Assembly: GCA_001942185.1 (NCBI GenBank)
Contig: MKJV01000083.1
Coordinates: 1 to 64,000 of the forward strand
Direction: 5' to 3'
Source of the DNA: Pseudonocardia sp. CNS-004
Lineage (GTDB): Bacteria > Actinomycetota > Actinomycetes > Mycobacteriales > Pseudonocardiaceae
DNA: 64,000 nucleotides
The notes under the pieces are model-generated. The model had not been told where the DNA came from. It saw only the letters and a program-made list of their open reading frames with translations, and made no database searches. Shown here piece by piece: positions 7,866 to 17,104 of this stretch (position 1 is its first letter; every line of letters begins with the position of its first letter). Made by a program: the position numbers and the translations under genes.

Positions 7866-8825
7866 ATGCTCAGCACGTCGTTCACCGAGCTCGCCCGATG
7901 TGAGGTCCCGATCCAGCAGGCGCCGATGGGGTTGCTCTCCCCGCCCGGCCTCGCCCTCGCCGTGGCGCGGGCCGGTGGGGTCGGGACGGTCAGTGCGCCG
8001 ATCGGGGTGGAGCCGCACGCGCTCGCCGCGCAGCTCGACGCCTCCCTCGACGCGAGCGCGGGGGCGCTCGCCGTCAACTTCATCACCGACCAGGTCGACC
8101 CCGAGGCCGTCGCCGTCGCGGGAGCCAGGGTGCGGATGGTCGACTTCTTCTGGAACACCCCGCACGTGAAGCTCGTCGAGGTCGCGCACGCGGGCGGGGC
8201 GCTGGTGAACTGGCAGGTCGGGTCGCTCCCCGACGCCGTACTCGCGGCAGAGGCCGGGGCGGACGTCGTCACGGTGCAGGGCCGCGAGGCCGGCGGGCAC
8301 GTGCGCGGCGACACCCCGCTGCTGGCGCTGCTGGCTGCCGTGCTGCGCGCGGTGGACGTGCCGGTGCTCGCCGCGGGCGGCATCGCCGAGCCGCGGGCGC
8401 TCGCCGCCGTGCTCGCGGCGGGCGCCGCCGGGGCCCGGATCGGCACCCGCTTCCTCGCGACGTCGGAGTCGGGCGCACACCCCGAGTACGTGCTCGCGCT
8501 GCTCGCCGCGGGCCCGGAGGGCACCGAGATCACGGACGGCTTCGCGAAGTGCCCGATGTGCGCCACGCTCCCGCGGGCCCGGGTGCTGCGCTCGGCGATA
8601 GCGGCCGTCGACGCGGTCGGCGAGGAGCAGGTGGGCACCATCGGGGATGCCGACCCGATCCCGCCCCGAGCGGGGTTGCCGCCGCACAAGGACGTGCACG
8701 GCCACATCGACGCCATGGCGCTCTACGCCGGGAGCAGTGTCGAGCACGTCACGGCCGTGCGCCCGGCGGCGGACGTCGTGGCGGGCCTCGCCGAGGGAGC
8801 CGAACGGCTCCTCAGGGCGTGGTGA
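7866..8825 (+). CDS. Nitronate monooxygenase family flavoenzyme
   Basis: 319 residues, a TIM-barrel FMN enzyme of the 2-nitropropane dioxygenase/nitronate monooxygenase family, which oxidises nitronates such as propionate-3-nitronate to carbonyls and nitrite. QAPMG (18-22) and the glycine-rich GREAGGH (139-145) near the active-site histidine are visible, as are AAGGIAEPR and GTRFLATSES for phosphate binding. A DeoR regulator follows 15 bases later. Enoyl-ACP reductase II-like enzymes share this fold, so the substrate is not certain. Confidence 0.85.
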   Translation: MLSTSFTELARCEVPIQQAPMGLLSPPGLALAVARAGGVGTVSAPIGVEPHALAAQLDASLDASAGALAVNFITDQVDPEAVAVAGARVRMVDFFWNTPHVKLVEVAHAGGALVNWQVGSLPDAVLAAEAGADVVTVQGREAGGHVRGDTPLLALLAAVLRAVDVPVLAAGGIAEPRALAAVLAAGAAGARIGTRFLATSESGAHPEYVLALLAAGPEGTEITDGFAKCPMCATLPRARVLRSAIAAVDAVGEEQVGTIGDADPIPPRAGLPPHKDVHGHIDAMALYAGSSVEHVTAVRPAADVVAGLAEGAERLLRAW

Positions 8826-8840
8826 GGTGACAATGGCGGG

Positions 8841-9644
8841 GTGAGCGCCGGGAGTACGGAGGGGGTCGACACGGCTACTCGCCGCCCGGTCCGCAGGCAG
8901 GCCGAGATCGCGGCGTACGTCGTGCGGCACGGCGGCGCCACCGCGCACGAGCTGGTCGAGGCATTCGGCGTGAGCCTCATGACGGTGCACCGGGATCTGG
9001 ACGCACTGGAACGCCAGGGTGTCGTCCGCAAGTACCGGGGTGGGGTCACCGCGCAGCCCACCAGCGTGTTCGAGAGCAACGTGGCCTACCGGCTCAACAC
9101 GGCGCAGGCGCAGAAGCAGGCGCTCGCCCGCCGCGCCCGCGCATTGGTCGAGCCGGGGATGTCGGTGATGCTGGACGACTCCACCAGCGCGCTCGCCGTG
9201 GTCCGCCTTCTGGAGGACGTCACTCCGCTCACGGTCGCGACGAACTTCCTGCCGGCCGTCTCGCTGCTCACCGCGATGCCCGGCGTGCAGCTGATCGTGC
9301 TGGGCGGCATCTACTCGTCCACCCACGACTCGTTCGGCGGCGTGCCGTGCGCGGAAGCGGTCGAGGCGTTGCAGACGGACCTGCTGCTCTGCAGCGTCTC
9401 CGCGGTGTCGGCGACGCACGCCTACCACCAGGAGCAGGAGATCGTCCTGGTCAAGCGCGCGATGCTGCGCGCGGCGCGCACGCGGGTACTCATGATCGAC
9501 AGCGCCAAGCTGAGGCGCACCGCGCTGCACCGGCTCGCCCCGCTCGCCGACTTCGATCTCGTGCTGGTCGATGAACAGGCCCCTGCCGAACAGGTTGCGG
9601 CGCTGCGCGACCGGGGTGCGGTGGTCGAGGTCGTGGCGGTCTGA
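8841..9644 (+). CDS. DeoR/GlpR-family transcriptional regulator
   Basis: 267 residues from a GTG at 8841. Residues about 15-70 carry the DeoR helix-turn-helix (RRQAEIAAYVVRHGGATAHE, then SLMTVHRDLDALERQGVVRK). The remainder is the sugar-phosphate-sensing domain with LDDSTSALAVVRLL and the terminal DLVLVDEQAP. A possible -10 element GACAAT lies 6 bases before the GTG, so it may be transcribed leaderless in addition to readthrough from the nitronate monooxygenase gene 15 bases upstream. The effector is unknown; no sugar gene is adjacent. Confidence 0.85.
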   Translation: MSAGSTEGVDTATRRPVRRQAEIAAYVVRHGGATAHELVEAFGVSLMTVHRDLDALERQGVVRKYRGGVTAQPTSVFESNVAYRLNTAQAQKQALARRARALVEPGMSVMLDDSTSALAVVRLLEDVTPLTVATNFLPAVSLLTAMPGVQLIVLGGIYSSTHDSFGGVPCAEAVEALQTDLLLCSVSAVSATHAYHQEQEIVLVKRAMLRAARTRVLMIDSAKLRRTALHRLAPLADFDLVLVDEQAPAEQVAALRDRGAVVEVVAV

Positions 9645-9994
9645 GCTGGACGGTGCCGCGGTCCCGGATCCGCTCCCGCAGCCGCACCAGCACGACGTGT
9701 GCGGCGCAGGCGGATGAGCCGGCTGACGAGCCCGGCGAGCGCGCCGAGTGCGGGGCTGATGGACAGTGCGAGGCCCGCACCGGCCCCGGATTCCTTGCCG
9801 GCGCGCACCGTTGCTGACGGGGGCGCAACAATCATCGGTTGCGTCTGCAGGTCGGCGAGCGGGGTGCCGCCCCCGGTGTGTGTGGATCGGAACGTGCGGC
9901 ACGCGTCCGGCTCCCACGCGGGACGGTTCGGGGCGTTCATCGACCCGAATCCGGGCGCGAGGGCATGATCGTGGGAAAACGGGGAGGAAGGTCG
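9645..9994. other. Intergenic stretch, no clear gene
   Basis: Between the DeoR gene and the small HTH gene. A leftward frame from ATG 9940 has a plausible hydrophobic piece (GAGAGLALSISPALGALAGL) but lacks an RBS and runs 220 bases into the DeoR gene, so I do not call it. No terminator is evident. Confidence 0.4.
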
Positions 9995-10366
9995 GTGAGC
10001 ATGGCAGGGGACACCGATGACGACGCGGTCAAGGCGCTGCGCGAGCTGAAGGCGGGGTTGGACCGCACGATCACGGCGCTGAGCGCGGCATCCAGCCGCG
10101 CGGACGAGCTGATCGAGCGGCGGGAGCGTGGCGTGTCCTGGTACGAGATCGTGTCGACGGAGGAGCCGCCGCTCGTCATCGAGACGATCACGCAGGTGCT
10201 GGACGACCTCGGCGAGCTCGGCAGCAGGCTCCGCCGTGAGGAGGCGCTCGCGCTGCAGCGCGAGCACGTCAGCATCACGAAGATCGGCGAGCTGTTCCGC
10301 GTCAGCCGCCAGCGCGTGTCCACGCTGTTGCAGGGCACGCGCTCGCGCGCCGAGGCGGGCGCCTGA
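9995..10366 (+). CDS. Small helix-turn-helix DNA-binding protein
   Basis: About 123 residues from GTG 9995, placed 6 bases after a strong RBS (GGGGAGGAAG); ATG 10001 is the alternative. The N-terminal two thirds is predicted helical and rich in L, E and R, suggesting a dimerisation coiled coil. The C-terminus has a compact helix-turn-helix (SITKIGELFRVSRQRVSTLL). I do not recognise a named family. It is probably a cytosolic regulator, but its targets cannot be read from the neighbours. Confidence 0.7.
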   Translation: MSMAGDTDDDAVKALRELKAGLDRTITALSAASSRADELIERRERGVSWYEIVSTEEPPLVIETITQVLDDLGELGSRLRREEALALQREHVSITKIGELFRVSRQRVSTLLQGTRSRAEAGA

Positions 10367-10494
10367 CGGCGGGCGGACCCCATCGGGAACAGCACGACCT
10401 TCACGTGCTGGACCCCCTGACGCTCATGCGCCTCCTCCGCCACACAGGGTGAGCGCAATACCTATTGCCCCTGCCTCAGGATGACGCATGAGGT

Positions 10495-10530
10495 GCGGGC
10501 CGGGTCGCTCGCCCCCTCGATCCGGCCCGC
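10495..10530. terminator. Hairpin between convergent genes
   Basis: GCGGGCCGG (10495-10503) pairs perfectly with CCGGCCCGC (10522-10530) around an 18-base loop, directly before the end of the hydrolase gene at 10535. There is no T-run, as is common in very GC-rich actinobacteria. It could stop transcripts arriving from either side. Confidence 0.45.
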
Positions 10531-10534
10531 CGTG

Positions 10535-11146
10535 TCAGGACGCCAGGTGGGGGAAGGTCTCCGCCAGGTCGATCACGTCGGCGTACTTCGCGTCCAGGTC
10601 GCGCAGGTTCTGGTCGTGCAGTTCCGGCGTGCGGTCGGCGCAGGCCTGGCGCACGACCTGCGGGCGGAAGCCGTGGTTCAGCGCATCCGTGGCCGTGGCG
10701 CGCACGCAGCCCGACGTCGAGACGCCGGTGACGATCACGGTGTCGATCCCGCTCGCGTGCAGGGTGGCCGCGAGCGACGTGCCGAAGAACGCCGAGGCGT
10801 ACTGCTTGACCACCACCGGCTCGCCCGGGACCGGCGTCAATGCGAGCTCGCCCCAGCCGCCCTCTGCGTCATCGGCGAACGCGGCGAGTGCGGGGACCTT
10901 GCGCACGAACAGGCCGCCGTCGAGGAGGCCGGGGGAGTAGCGCACCACCGTCCAGACAACGGGGTGACCGCCCGCGCGCGCGGCGTCCACCAGCTGCGCG
11001 GTCGCGGCGACGGCCGGCCCTGGCCGGGGAAGCGCGAACGGCCCGTCCGGCTCGGTGTAGGCGCGCACGAGGTCGACCACGACGATGGCCGGCCGCTCAC
11101 CCCACCCCACACGCCCGGAGAACGCGCTCCCGTGTGGCCCCGTCAT
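10535..11146 (-). CDS. Isochorismatase-family hydrolase, N-carbamoylsarcosine amidase-like
   Basis: 203 residues with the cysteine-hydrolase triad D25 (VVVDLVRAY), K114 (VVVKQYASAF) and C147 (STSGCVRAT). N-carbamoylsarcosine amidase, which splits N-carbamoylsarcosine to sarcosine, CO2 and ammonia, belongs to this family. The ATG overlaps the stop of the hydantoinase B gene (ATGA), so the two are translationally coupled. The order hydantoinase A, hydantoinase B, amidase fits sequential ring opening and decarbamoylation, which supports this sub-family over a generic isochorismatase. The exact substrate remains inferred. Confidence 0.75.
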   Translation of the reverse strand: MTGPHGSAFSGRVGWGERPAIVVVDLVRAYTEPDGPFALPRPGPAVAATAQLVDAARAGGHPVVWTVVRYSPGLLDGGLFVRKVPALAAFADDAEGGWGELALTPVPGEPVVVKQYASAFFGTSLAATLHASGIDTVIVTGVSTSGCVRATATDALNHGFRPQVVRQACADRTPELHDQNLRDLDAKYADVIDLAETFPHLAS

Positions 11147-13005
11147 GCGTCCGTCCAGACCGGGCGCTTCGGGGCGGGCAGGCCCGTCTCCTCCTCGCAC
11201 CGCGCGAGCAGCTCCTCGATCGGCGGGCCCATGTCGAACACCGGCAGTTCCGCGGGCCGGGCCGCCCGCATCTCGGCGCGCAGCGCCTCGGTCGCCGCTG
11301 GGTCCCCGACGACCACGCCGTAGCGGCGCGCGCCCTCGGTCGTGACGAGCCCGCGGCGGACCTCCAGCTCGACGAGCGCGGGGTCGCGCGCGAGGGGGTC
11401 GCCCCACCCGCCGCCGCCCCACGTGACGAAGTGCAGCACGTCGCCGGGGGCGACCGGGACGTCGTGGCACTTGCTGGGCAGCACCTCGCGGGTGCCGTCC
11501 GGCCGCTCGATCCACTTGGTGCCGCGGGCGCCGGGGTGCCCGCCGTTCACGCCCCACGGGTAGGTGAGCCAGCGGTCGTCGTGGATCGCGATCGTGCCCG
11601 GCTCCTCGAACACGTACGCGACGTCGACGCCGTTGCCGCCGCGGTGCAGACCCGGGCCGCCGGTGTCGGCGACGGTCTCCCACTTCTCGATCCGCAGCGG
11701 GTAGTAGGACTCCAGGTACTCGCACGGGATGTTGACGAAGCTCGGCCAGAGCGAGTGGCCGTCCGGGCCGTCGCCGAGGGGGCGGCCCGGGATGCCGCCG
11801 AAGCCGATCGAGTACAGCTGGAACCACTCGCCCTTCCGCTCACCCGACGAGTAGTGGCCGGAGTACATGAAGTGCGGCGACGAGGAGAAGCCCGCCGCGT
11901 TGAGCAGCGCCGGGTTCGTCTGCCCGAGCAGGCCGCCGAACAGGTCGAACACCCGCCCGACGCCGTGGTTGCGCCCGTTCAACGACGCGGGGTGCTTCGG
12001 CTTCCAGTACGAGCCGTCCGGGATCGTGACGTCGATCAGCGGGTAGAACCCGTCGTTCCAGAGGATCTGCGGGTCGGCGACGGTGATCATGTAGATCCCG
12101 AAGAACATCCGGGTGAGGTTCTCGTTGATGTAGTAGTTGATCGGTCCCGCCGCCTGCGGGCTGGATCCGGTGAAGTCGATGTGGACCTTGTCGCCGGTGC
12201 GGGTGAGTGACATCTTCAGCTCGTAGGGCCCGTTGCCCACGCCGTCGTCGCAGATGTAGTCGGTGAAGCTGAGCGTGCGGCCCTCCTCGAAGACCGCGTG
12301 CAGCAGCACCTTCATCGCATCGTGGTTGCGTTGCAGCAGCGCGTCGAGCGCTGACAGGTAGGTGGCGGTGCCGAACCGCTCGCACATCTCGACCACGCGC
12401 CGGCCCGCCGTGCGGCAGGCGGCGACGAGGCCGTTGAGGTCGGCGCGGTTCCAGTCCGGCATCCGGACCTGGTTGAGGATGATCTTGAGTGCGTCCTCGT
12501 TGAGCACGCCCTTCGCGTACAGCTTGAAGGGCGGGATCACCACGCCCTCCTCGTAGATGGTCCGCGCGTCGGTGGGCATCGAGCACGGTGTCTTGCCGCC
12601 GACGTCGGACATGTGCCCGAACATCGACGCCCAGCCGACGACCCGGCCCTCGTGGAAGATCGGCATGACGAGCAGCCAGTCGTTGGCGTGGCTGATCGCG
12701 GCGCCGCACGCGTACGGGTCCGACGTCAGCAGGACGTCGCCCTCTTCGATCGAGCCGTCGAACCCGTCCAGGAAGTCGGGCACCGACAGCCCGAACTGGC
12801 CGACCACCATCTTCCCGCTCGGGTCGCCGATCAGCGGGAACTCGTCGTGCTGCTCGCGGATGCCGGGGGAGAGCGCGGTGCGGAACAGCACCTCGTCCAT
12901 CTCGTAGCGGGCGTTGCGCAGCCCGTTCTCGATGAGGTCGAGGGTGACCGGGTCGACCTCGGTCGGGTCGATCGCGCCTACCGCGGTCTCGATGATGCGG
13001 GCCAT
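11143..13005 (-). CDS. hyuB: Hydantoinase B / oxoprolinase-like subunit
   Basis: 620 intact residues of the hydantoinase B family, the partner of hydantoinase A in ATP-dependent hydrolysis of hydantoins or oxoproline-like rings. Family motifs include DPVTLDLIENGLRNARYEMD at the start, LTSDPYACGAAISHANDW, GHMSDVGGKTPCSMPTDA, and the C-terminal GGGGWGDPLARDPALVELEV. Length and architecture match N-methylhydantoinase B. The start overlaps the stop of the A-subunit gene by one base and the stop overlaps the amidase start. A carboxylase (acetone/acetophenone type) is the main alternative, but no gamma subunit is present. Confidence 0.88.
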   Translation of the reverse strand: MARIIETAVGAIDPTEVDPVTLDLIENGLRNARYEMDEVLFRTALSPGIREQHDEFPLIGDPSGKMVVGQFGLSVPDFLDGFDGSIEEGDVLLTSDPYACGAAISHANDWLLVMPIFHEGRVVGWASMFGHMSDVGGKTPCSMPTDARTIYEEGVVIPPFKLYAKGVLNEDALKIILNQVRMPDWNRADLNGLVAACRTAGRRVVEMCERFGTATYLSALDALLQRNHDAMKVLLHAVFEEGRTLSFTDYICDDGVGNGPYELKMSLTRTGDKVHIDFTGSSPQAAGPINYYINENLTRMFFGIYMITVADPQILWNDGFYPLIDVTIPDGSYWKPKHPASLNGRNHGVGRVFDLFGGLLGQTNPALLNAAGFSSSPHFMYSGHYSSGERKGEWFQLYSIGFGGIPGRPLGDGPDGHSLWPSFVNIPCEYLESYYPLRIEKWETVADTGGPGLHRGGNGVDVAYVFEEPGTIAIHDDRWLTYPWGVNGGHPGARGTKWIERPDGTREVLPSKCHDVPVAPGDVLHFVTWGGGGWGDPLARDPALVELEVRRGLVTTEGARRYGVVVGDPAATEALRAEMRAARPAELPVFDMGPPIEELLARCEEETGLPAPKRPVWTDA

Positions 13006-15051
13006 CAGCGGTCCTCCTCCGGGCGGATCAGCAGGCTGCCGGACGGGTGCACGGTGGCCGCGTGGCCGGGGAGCACCAGGGTGGTCGAGTCCATCTCGAC
13101 GACGATCGCCGGGCCGGCGACGACATCGCCGGCACGCAACTTCGGGCGGTCGTAGACGCGGGCGTCCACCCGCTCACCCGACACGTGGATCGGGTGCGTG
13201 TCGACGAGCGCGGCGGCCGGGTCGCCGTCGCCGTCGGGCAGGTGCGTGGCGGCCACCTGCGGGCGTGGCCCGGAGACGGTGGCGCGGGCGTTCACCAGCT
13301 CGTGGTCGGCGCCCAGCAGGAACGAGAAGAGACGTTCGTGCTCGGCGTCGAACGCGGTGGCGAGGGTGGCGAGCGCATCGCCGTCGAGATCGGTGACCTC
13401 GACCGGGATCTCGAAGCCCTGGCCGTGGTAGCGCACGTCGACCTGGAAGGCGGTGGTCTGCTCGGCCCGGGGACCCCCTGCTCCGCGAGCCGGGCCCCGG
13501 CGTCGGTGGCGAGCTCGCGCAGGAGTGCCGCGAGGTCCTCGGACGTGAGATCGGAGAACCGGCGCAGCACGGTGCGGGCCGACTCGCTGCGCGCCGACGT
13601 CGTGGCGTCGCCGAGTGCGCAGAGCACACCCGGTGAGGGCGGCACGATCACCGGCCACGCGCCGGTCAGCTTCCCGAGCGCGTTCGCGTGCAGCGGGCCG
13701 GCCCCGCCGAACGCGACGAGCGCGAAGTCCCGCGGGTCGAAGCCCTGCTGCACCGACACCAGCCGCAGGCCACCGAGCATGTTCTCGTTGACGATGTCGA
13801 CGATCCCCGCGGCGGCGGCCTCCGCGCTCGGCAGCCCCATCGCCTCGGCGACCTTGCCGACCGCGGCCCGCGCGCCGTCGACGTCGAGGGTGATCTCCCC
13901 ACCCGCGAGCGTCGGCGGCAGGTAGCCGAGCACGACGTTGGCGTCCGTGACCGTCGGCTCGGTGCCGCCCGCGCCGTAGGCGGCGGGTCCCGGGTCGGCG
14001 CCCGCGGACTGCGGGCCGACCCGCAGCGCCTTCGTCAGGTCCGGGACGTGCGCGATCGAGCCGCCGCCCGCGCCGACCGTGCGCACGTCGACGCTGGACG
14101 CTCGCACGGTCAGGTCGCCCACCTGCGTCTCGCGCCCGATCCGCGGCGAGAGCCCCTGCACGAGGGCGACGTCGGTGGACGTGCCGCCCATGTCGAACGT
14201 GATGAGGTCGGGCACCCCGCACTGCTCGGCGACCCACACCGCGCCGGTGACGCCGCCTGCCGGGCCGGACAGCAGCATCGTCACGGGCGCCCCGATCGCG
14301 GCGTCGGCCGACGAGAGCCCGCCGTCGCTGCGCAGGATCGCGAGCTCACCGCCCACGCCGCCGTCCGCGAGCTTCCCGGCGAGCGTCTCGACGTAGCGCT
14401 TCACCTGCGGCTGGACGTAGCCGTTCGCGACCGTGGTGACCGTGCGCTCGTACTCGCGCAGCTCGGGCAGCACATCCGAGGACAGCGACACCGGCACCCC
14501 AGGCAGCAGCTCCGCGGCGATCTCGGCGATCCGGCGCTCGTGCGCCGGGTCGGCGAACGAGTTGATCAGCGAGACGGCGAGGGCGTCGATCCCGGTGAGC
14601 CGCGCCAGCTGCGCGCGGACATCGGCCTCGGAGAGCTTCCGCACGACGCTGCCGTCGGAGGCGATGCGTTCGTCGACCTCCACGGTGTTCTCCAGCGCCG
14701 CCAGCGGTTCCGGTTTCGGCCAGATGATCCAGCCGGCGAGCCCGCCGGGCACGTACGAACGGGCGATCTGGAGGACCTGCCGGAAGCCCTTCGTGGTGAC
14801 CAGCCCGACGGTGGCGCCCTTGCCCTCGAGGATCGCGTTGGTGGCGACCGTGGTGCCGTGCAGCACCTGGCGACGTCGGCGAGCCCGATACCGGCGGCGG
14901 CGCACACCTTCCCGATCCCGGTCAGCACGCCCACGGACTGGTCCGCCGGCGTGGACGCGGTCTTCGCACGCCAAGTCGCGCCGGTTTCCTCGTCGACGAG
15001 CAGGACGTCGGTGAACGTGCCTCCGACGTCGACCCCGAGCCGGTAACTCAT
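13005..15051 (-). CDS. hyuA: Hydantoinase A / oxoprolinase-like subunit (two frame breaks)
   Basis: About 682 residues when repaired. It begins MSYRLGVDVGGTFTDVLLVD (N-terminal ATPase fold), continues with HGTTVATNAILEGKGATVGL and DLITFDMGGTSTDVALVQGL, and ends with the C-terminal DGDALATLATAFDAEHERLF and PGHAATVHPSGSLLIRPEED. Two C bases are missing: near 14868-14871 (expected DVAQVLHGT) and near 13468-13473 (expected EQGVPRAEQTT). ATP-dependent ring opening of N-methylhydantoin or a related imide, with hyuB, is the expected activity. The ATG overlaps the GntR stop (ATGA), so the regulator leads the operon. Confidence 0.88.
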
Positions 15052-15712
15052 CCGTCCTCCTGCTCACGAGCGGCCCGCAGCATCACGGTCCGGGCGTTGT
15101 GGATGTGCGCGGTCATGACGGCCCGCGCCCACGTCGGGTCGCCTGCCCGGATCGCGGCGACGATCTCGACGTGGTGGGCCAGGCTGCGGCGCAGCGCGGC
15201 CTCGTCGTACGCGTGGAAGTTGCGCAGCTGGAGCGGGGCGTGGATGGCTCCGGCGAGCGCGGTGGCCAGCACGGGCTGGTCGGCGAGCTCGACCAGCAGC
15301 CCGTGGAACCGGCGGTTGAGCGGCACGAGCGCGTCGAGGTCCTGGCGGTGGCCGGGGAGACCGACCGCGAGCATCTCCGCCGCGAGCTCGTCGAGAGCGG
15401 CGACGTCGGCGGGCCGCGCGTGGGTGACGGCGTGCCCGGTGAGCAGCGGCTCCACCGTCGACCGGAGGTCGAACACGCCCTCGAGCTCCGACACGCTCCA
15501 GCTCGCGACCCGGGCCCCGCGGTTCGGGACGAGCTCTACCAGCCTTCCGCGGCGAGCCGGGTGAGCGCCTCGCGCACCGGCGTGCGGCTCACCCCGAGCC
15601 GCTCCGCGAGCTCGACCTCGCCGAGGCGCGCACCCGCGGCGAACTGGCCGTGCAGGATCAGGTCCCGCAGCGCGGCGAGCGCCCGCTCGGTGGAGGTCAC
15701 CGTCCGTGTCAC
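15048..15712 (-). CDS. GntR-family (FCD) regulator of the hydantoinase operon (one frame break)
   Basis: About 221 residues when repaired. The winged helix-turn-helix (STERALAALRDLILHGQFAA, GEVELAERLGVSRTPVREAL) is followed by an FCD ligand domain with the metal-site region LNRRFHGLLVELADQP and LAHHVEIVAAIRAGD. One G is missing at 15543-15546 (expected AAEGLVELVPN). The GTG at 15712 has GGAG 6 bases upstream. As the first gene of the operon it probably represses itself, hyuAB and possibly the divergent PEP-mutase gene through the palindromes at 15730-15775. FCD regulators usually bind small carboxylates. Confidence 0.83.
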
Positions 15713-15729
15713 ACGTCACTCCGTCCGTG

Positions 15730-15775
15730 GATTGTGTGCAATCTAGGCCTGGAGGTTCCGTAGGGCAACGGAACC
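15730..15775. promoter_or_regulatory. Two palindromes in the GntR / PEP-mutase divergent region
   Basis: GATTG-TGTG-CAATC (15730-15743) has the size and core expected of a FadR-type GntR operator. Next to it GGTTCCGT (15754-15761) pairs perfectly with ACGGAACC (15768-15775) around six bases. Both lie between GntR start 15712 and PEP-mutase start 15815, so one regulator could control both directions. Confidence 0.55.
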
Positions 15776-15814
15776 GGCGTAACTTCGCGGTGAATGCATG
15801 CAAAGGGGGATCTC

Positions 15815-16708
15815 GTGGGTGATCTGCTGCGGTCCGGTCCGGCGCCCCGCGCCCGGTTGCGGGAGCTGCTCGCCGGCTCCGGCCCGGTGGTGGCGCCCGG
15901 TGCCTACGACGCGCTGTCGGCGCGCCTCGTCGAGCAGGCCGGGTTCGGTGTCGTCTACATGACCGGGTTCGGCACCACGGCGTCGCTGATCGGGAGGCCC
16001 GACGTCGGGCTGCTCGGCGGCGCGGAGATGGTCGACAACGCGCGGCGGATCGTCGCCGCCGTCGACGTCCCGGTGATCGCCGACGCCGACACCGGGTACG
16101 GCAACGCGATCAACGTCGTGCGCACCGTGCAGTCCTTCGAGCAGGCCGGTGTGGCGGGCGTGCACCTGGAGGACCAGGTCATGCCGAAGAAGTGCGGGCA
16201 CATGAGCGGCAAGGCCGTGGTCGGCGCCGACGAGATGGCGGGCAAGATCCGCGCCGCCGTCGCCGCCCGCCACGACCCCGACTTCCTCGTGATCGCCCGC
16301 ACCGACGCCGCCGCCGTCGAAGGGCTCGACGCCGCGCTCGACCGCGCCCGCGCATACGCCGACGCGGGCGCCGACCTGCTCTTCGTCGAGGCCCCCACCA
16401 GCGAGGACGACATCGCGCGGGTCGCGCGGGAGCTGGTCGGCGTCGCCCCGCTGGTGTTCAACTGGGCCGAGGGCGGGCGCACGCCCCCGCTCTCGCTGGA
16501 TCGGATCGCCGAGCTGGGGTACTCGCTGGTGTTGTTCCCGATCGGCACCCTGCTCGCCGCCACCGCGGGCATCCGATCGCTGCTCGCGGCCCTGAAGGCC
16601 GACGGCACGCCCGCCGCCGCGCTGCCGGACGTGCCGTCGTTCGACGAGTTCACCGACCTGATCGGGCTGCCCGAGATCCGGTCGCTGGAGGAGCGCTTCG
16701 GTACATGA
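15815..16708 (+). CDS. Isocitrate lyase / PEP mutase superfamily enzyme
   Basis: 297 residues from GTG 15815, chosen because AAAGGGGGA lies 4-5 bases upstream; ATG 15794 lacks an RBS. DADTGYG (90-96) is the metal-binding strand and KKCGH (125-129) the mobile catalytic loop with the cysteine found in C-C lyases such as methylisocitrate lyase or oxaloacetate-type lyases; phosphoenolpyruvate mutase usually lacks it. VHLEDQVMPKKCGH and NWAEGGRTPPLSL are typical. It is divergent from the GntR-hydantoinase operon and may process a 2-hydroxy or 2-oxo acid formed from the same substrate; that link is inferred. Confidence 0.8.
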   Translation: MGDLLRSGPAPRARLRELLAGSGPVVAPGAYDALSARLVEQAGFGVVYMTGFGTTASLIGRPDVGLLGGAEMVDNARRIVAAVDVPVIADADTGYGNAINVVRTVQSFEQAGVAGVHLEDQVMPKKCGHMSGKAVVGADEMAGKIRAAVAARHDPDFLVIARTDAAAVEGLDAALDRARAYADAGADLLFVEAPTSEDDIARVARELVGVAPLVFNWAEGGRTPPLSLDRIAELGYSLVLFPIGTLLAATAGIRSLLAALKADGTPAAALPDVPSFDEFTDLIGLPEIRSLEERFGT

Positions 16709-16711
16709 GGG

Positions 16712-17104
16712 TCAGACCGCAGGCACGACCGTGACGTCGTAGCGGGTGATGTGCGGGTCGGCCGTCACCAGCGGGACGTCTTCGAGCTGCGACTGCGCAA
16801 CGAGAAGCCGGTCGAAGGGGTCGCCGTGGTGCCGCGGAAGGGTGGCGACGTGGAGTGCATGGGTGTGGGTGACGGGGAGGCCGTCGACGCTGTCGTGCCG
16901 CATTCGTGAAGGGACGTACGTCTTCGGGGGTTCGGGAAGCGGCAGCTTGCCCAGCGCGTGTTTGATCGCGATTTCCCACGAGCTCGCCGCCGACAGCAAC
17001 AGCTGCGCAGATCCGTCGCCCAGGCGGTCGCGGACGTCGTCCGACACGCGTTCGGGTTCGGTCTGGAGCCAGAGCCAGACGTGGGTGTCGAGGAGGTACC
17101 TCAC
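16712..17104 (-). CDS. PIN-domain toxin (VapC-type ribonuclease)
   Basis: 130 residues with the PIN acidic residues: D6 (LLDTHVWL), E44 (SSWEIAIKHALGKLPLPEP), D95/D98 (HHGDPFDRLLVAQS) and D116 (VTADPHI). Such proteins are Mg2+-dependent RNases inhibited by a co-encoded antitoxin. The ATG overlaps the antitoxin stop (ATGA), the standard layout. It ends 3 bases from the convergent PEP-mutase gene. The sequence appears intact and active. Confidence 0.9.
   Translation of the reverse strand: MRYLLDTHVWLWLQTEPERVSDDVRDRLGDGSAQLLLSAASSWEIAIKHALGKLPLPEPPKTYVPSRMRHDSVDGLPVTHTHALHVATLPRHHGDPFDRLLVAQSQLEDVPLVTADPHITRYDVTVVPAV

Noticed and set aside
7845..9917. Very long leftward frame (690 codons) opposite the nitronate monooxygenase and DeoR genes
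   Set aside because: Its translation is Arg/Gly/His-rich low-quality sequence without domains; it is an antisense effect of high third-position GC.
9422..9940. Leftward frame with a hydrophobic segment upstream of the DeoR gene's end
   Set aside because: No RBS or promoter, and it overlaps the DeoR gene by more than 200 bases; not enough support.
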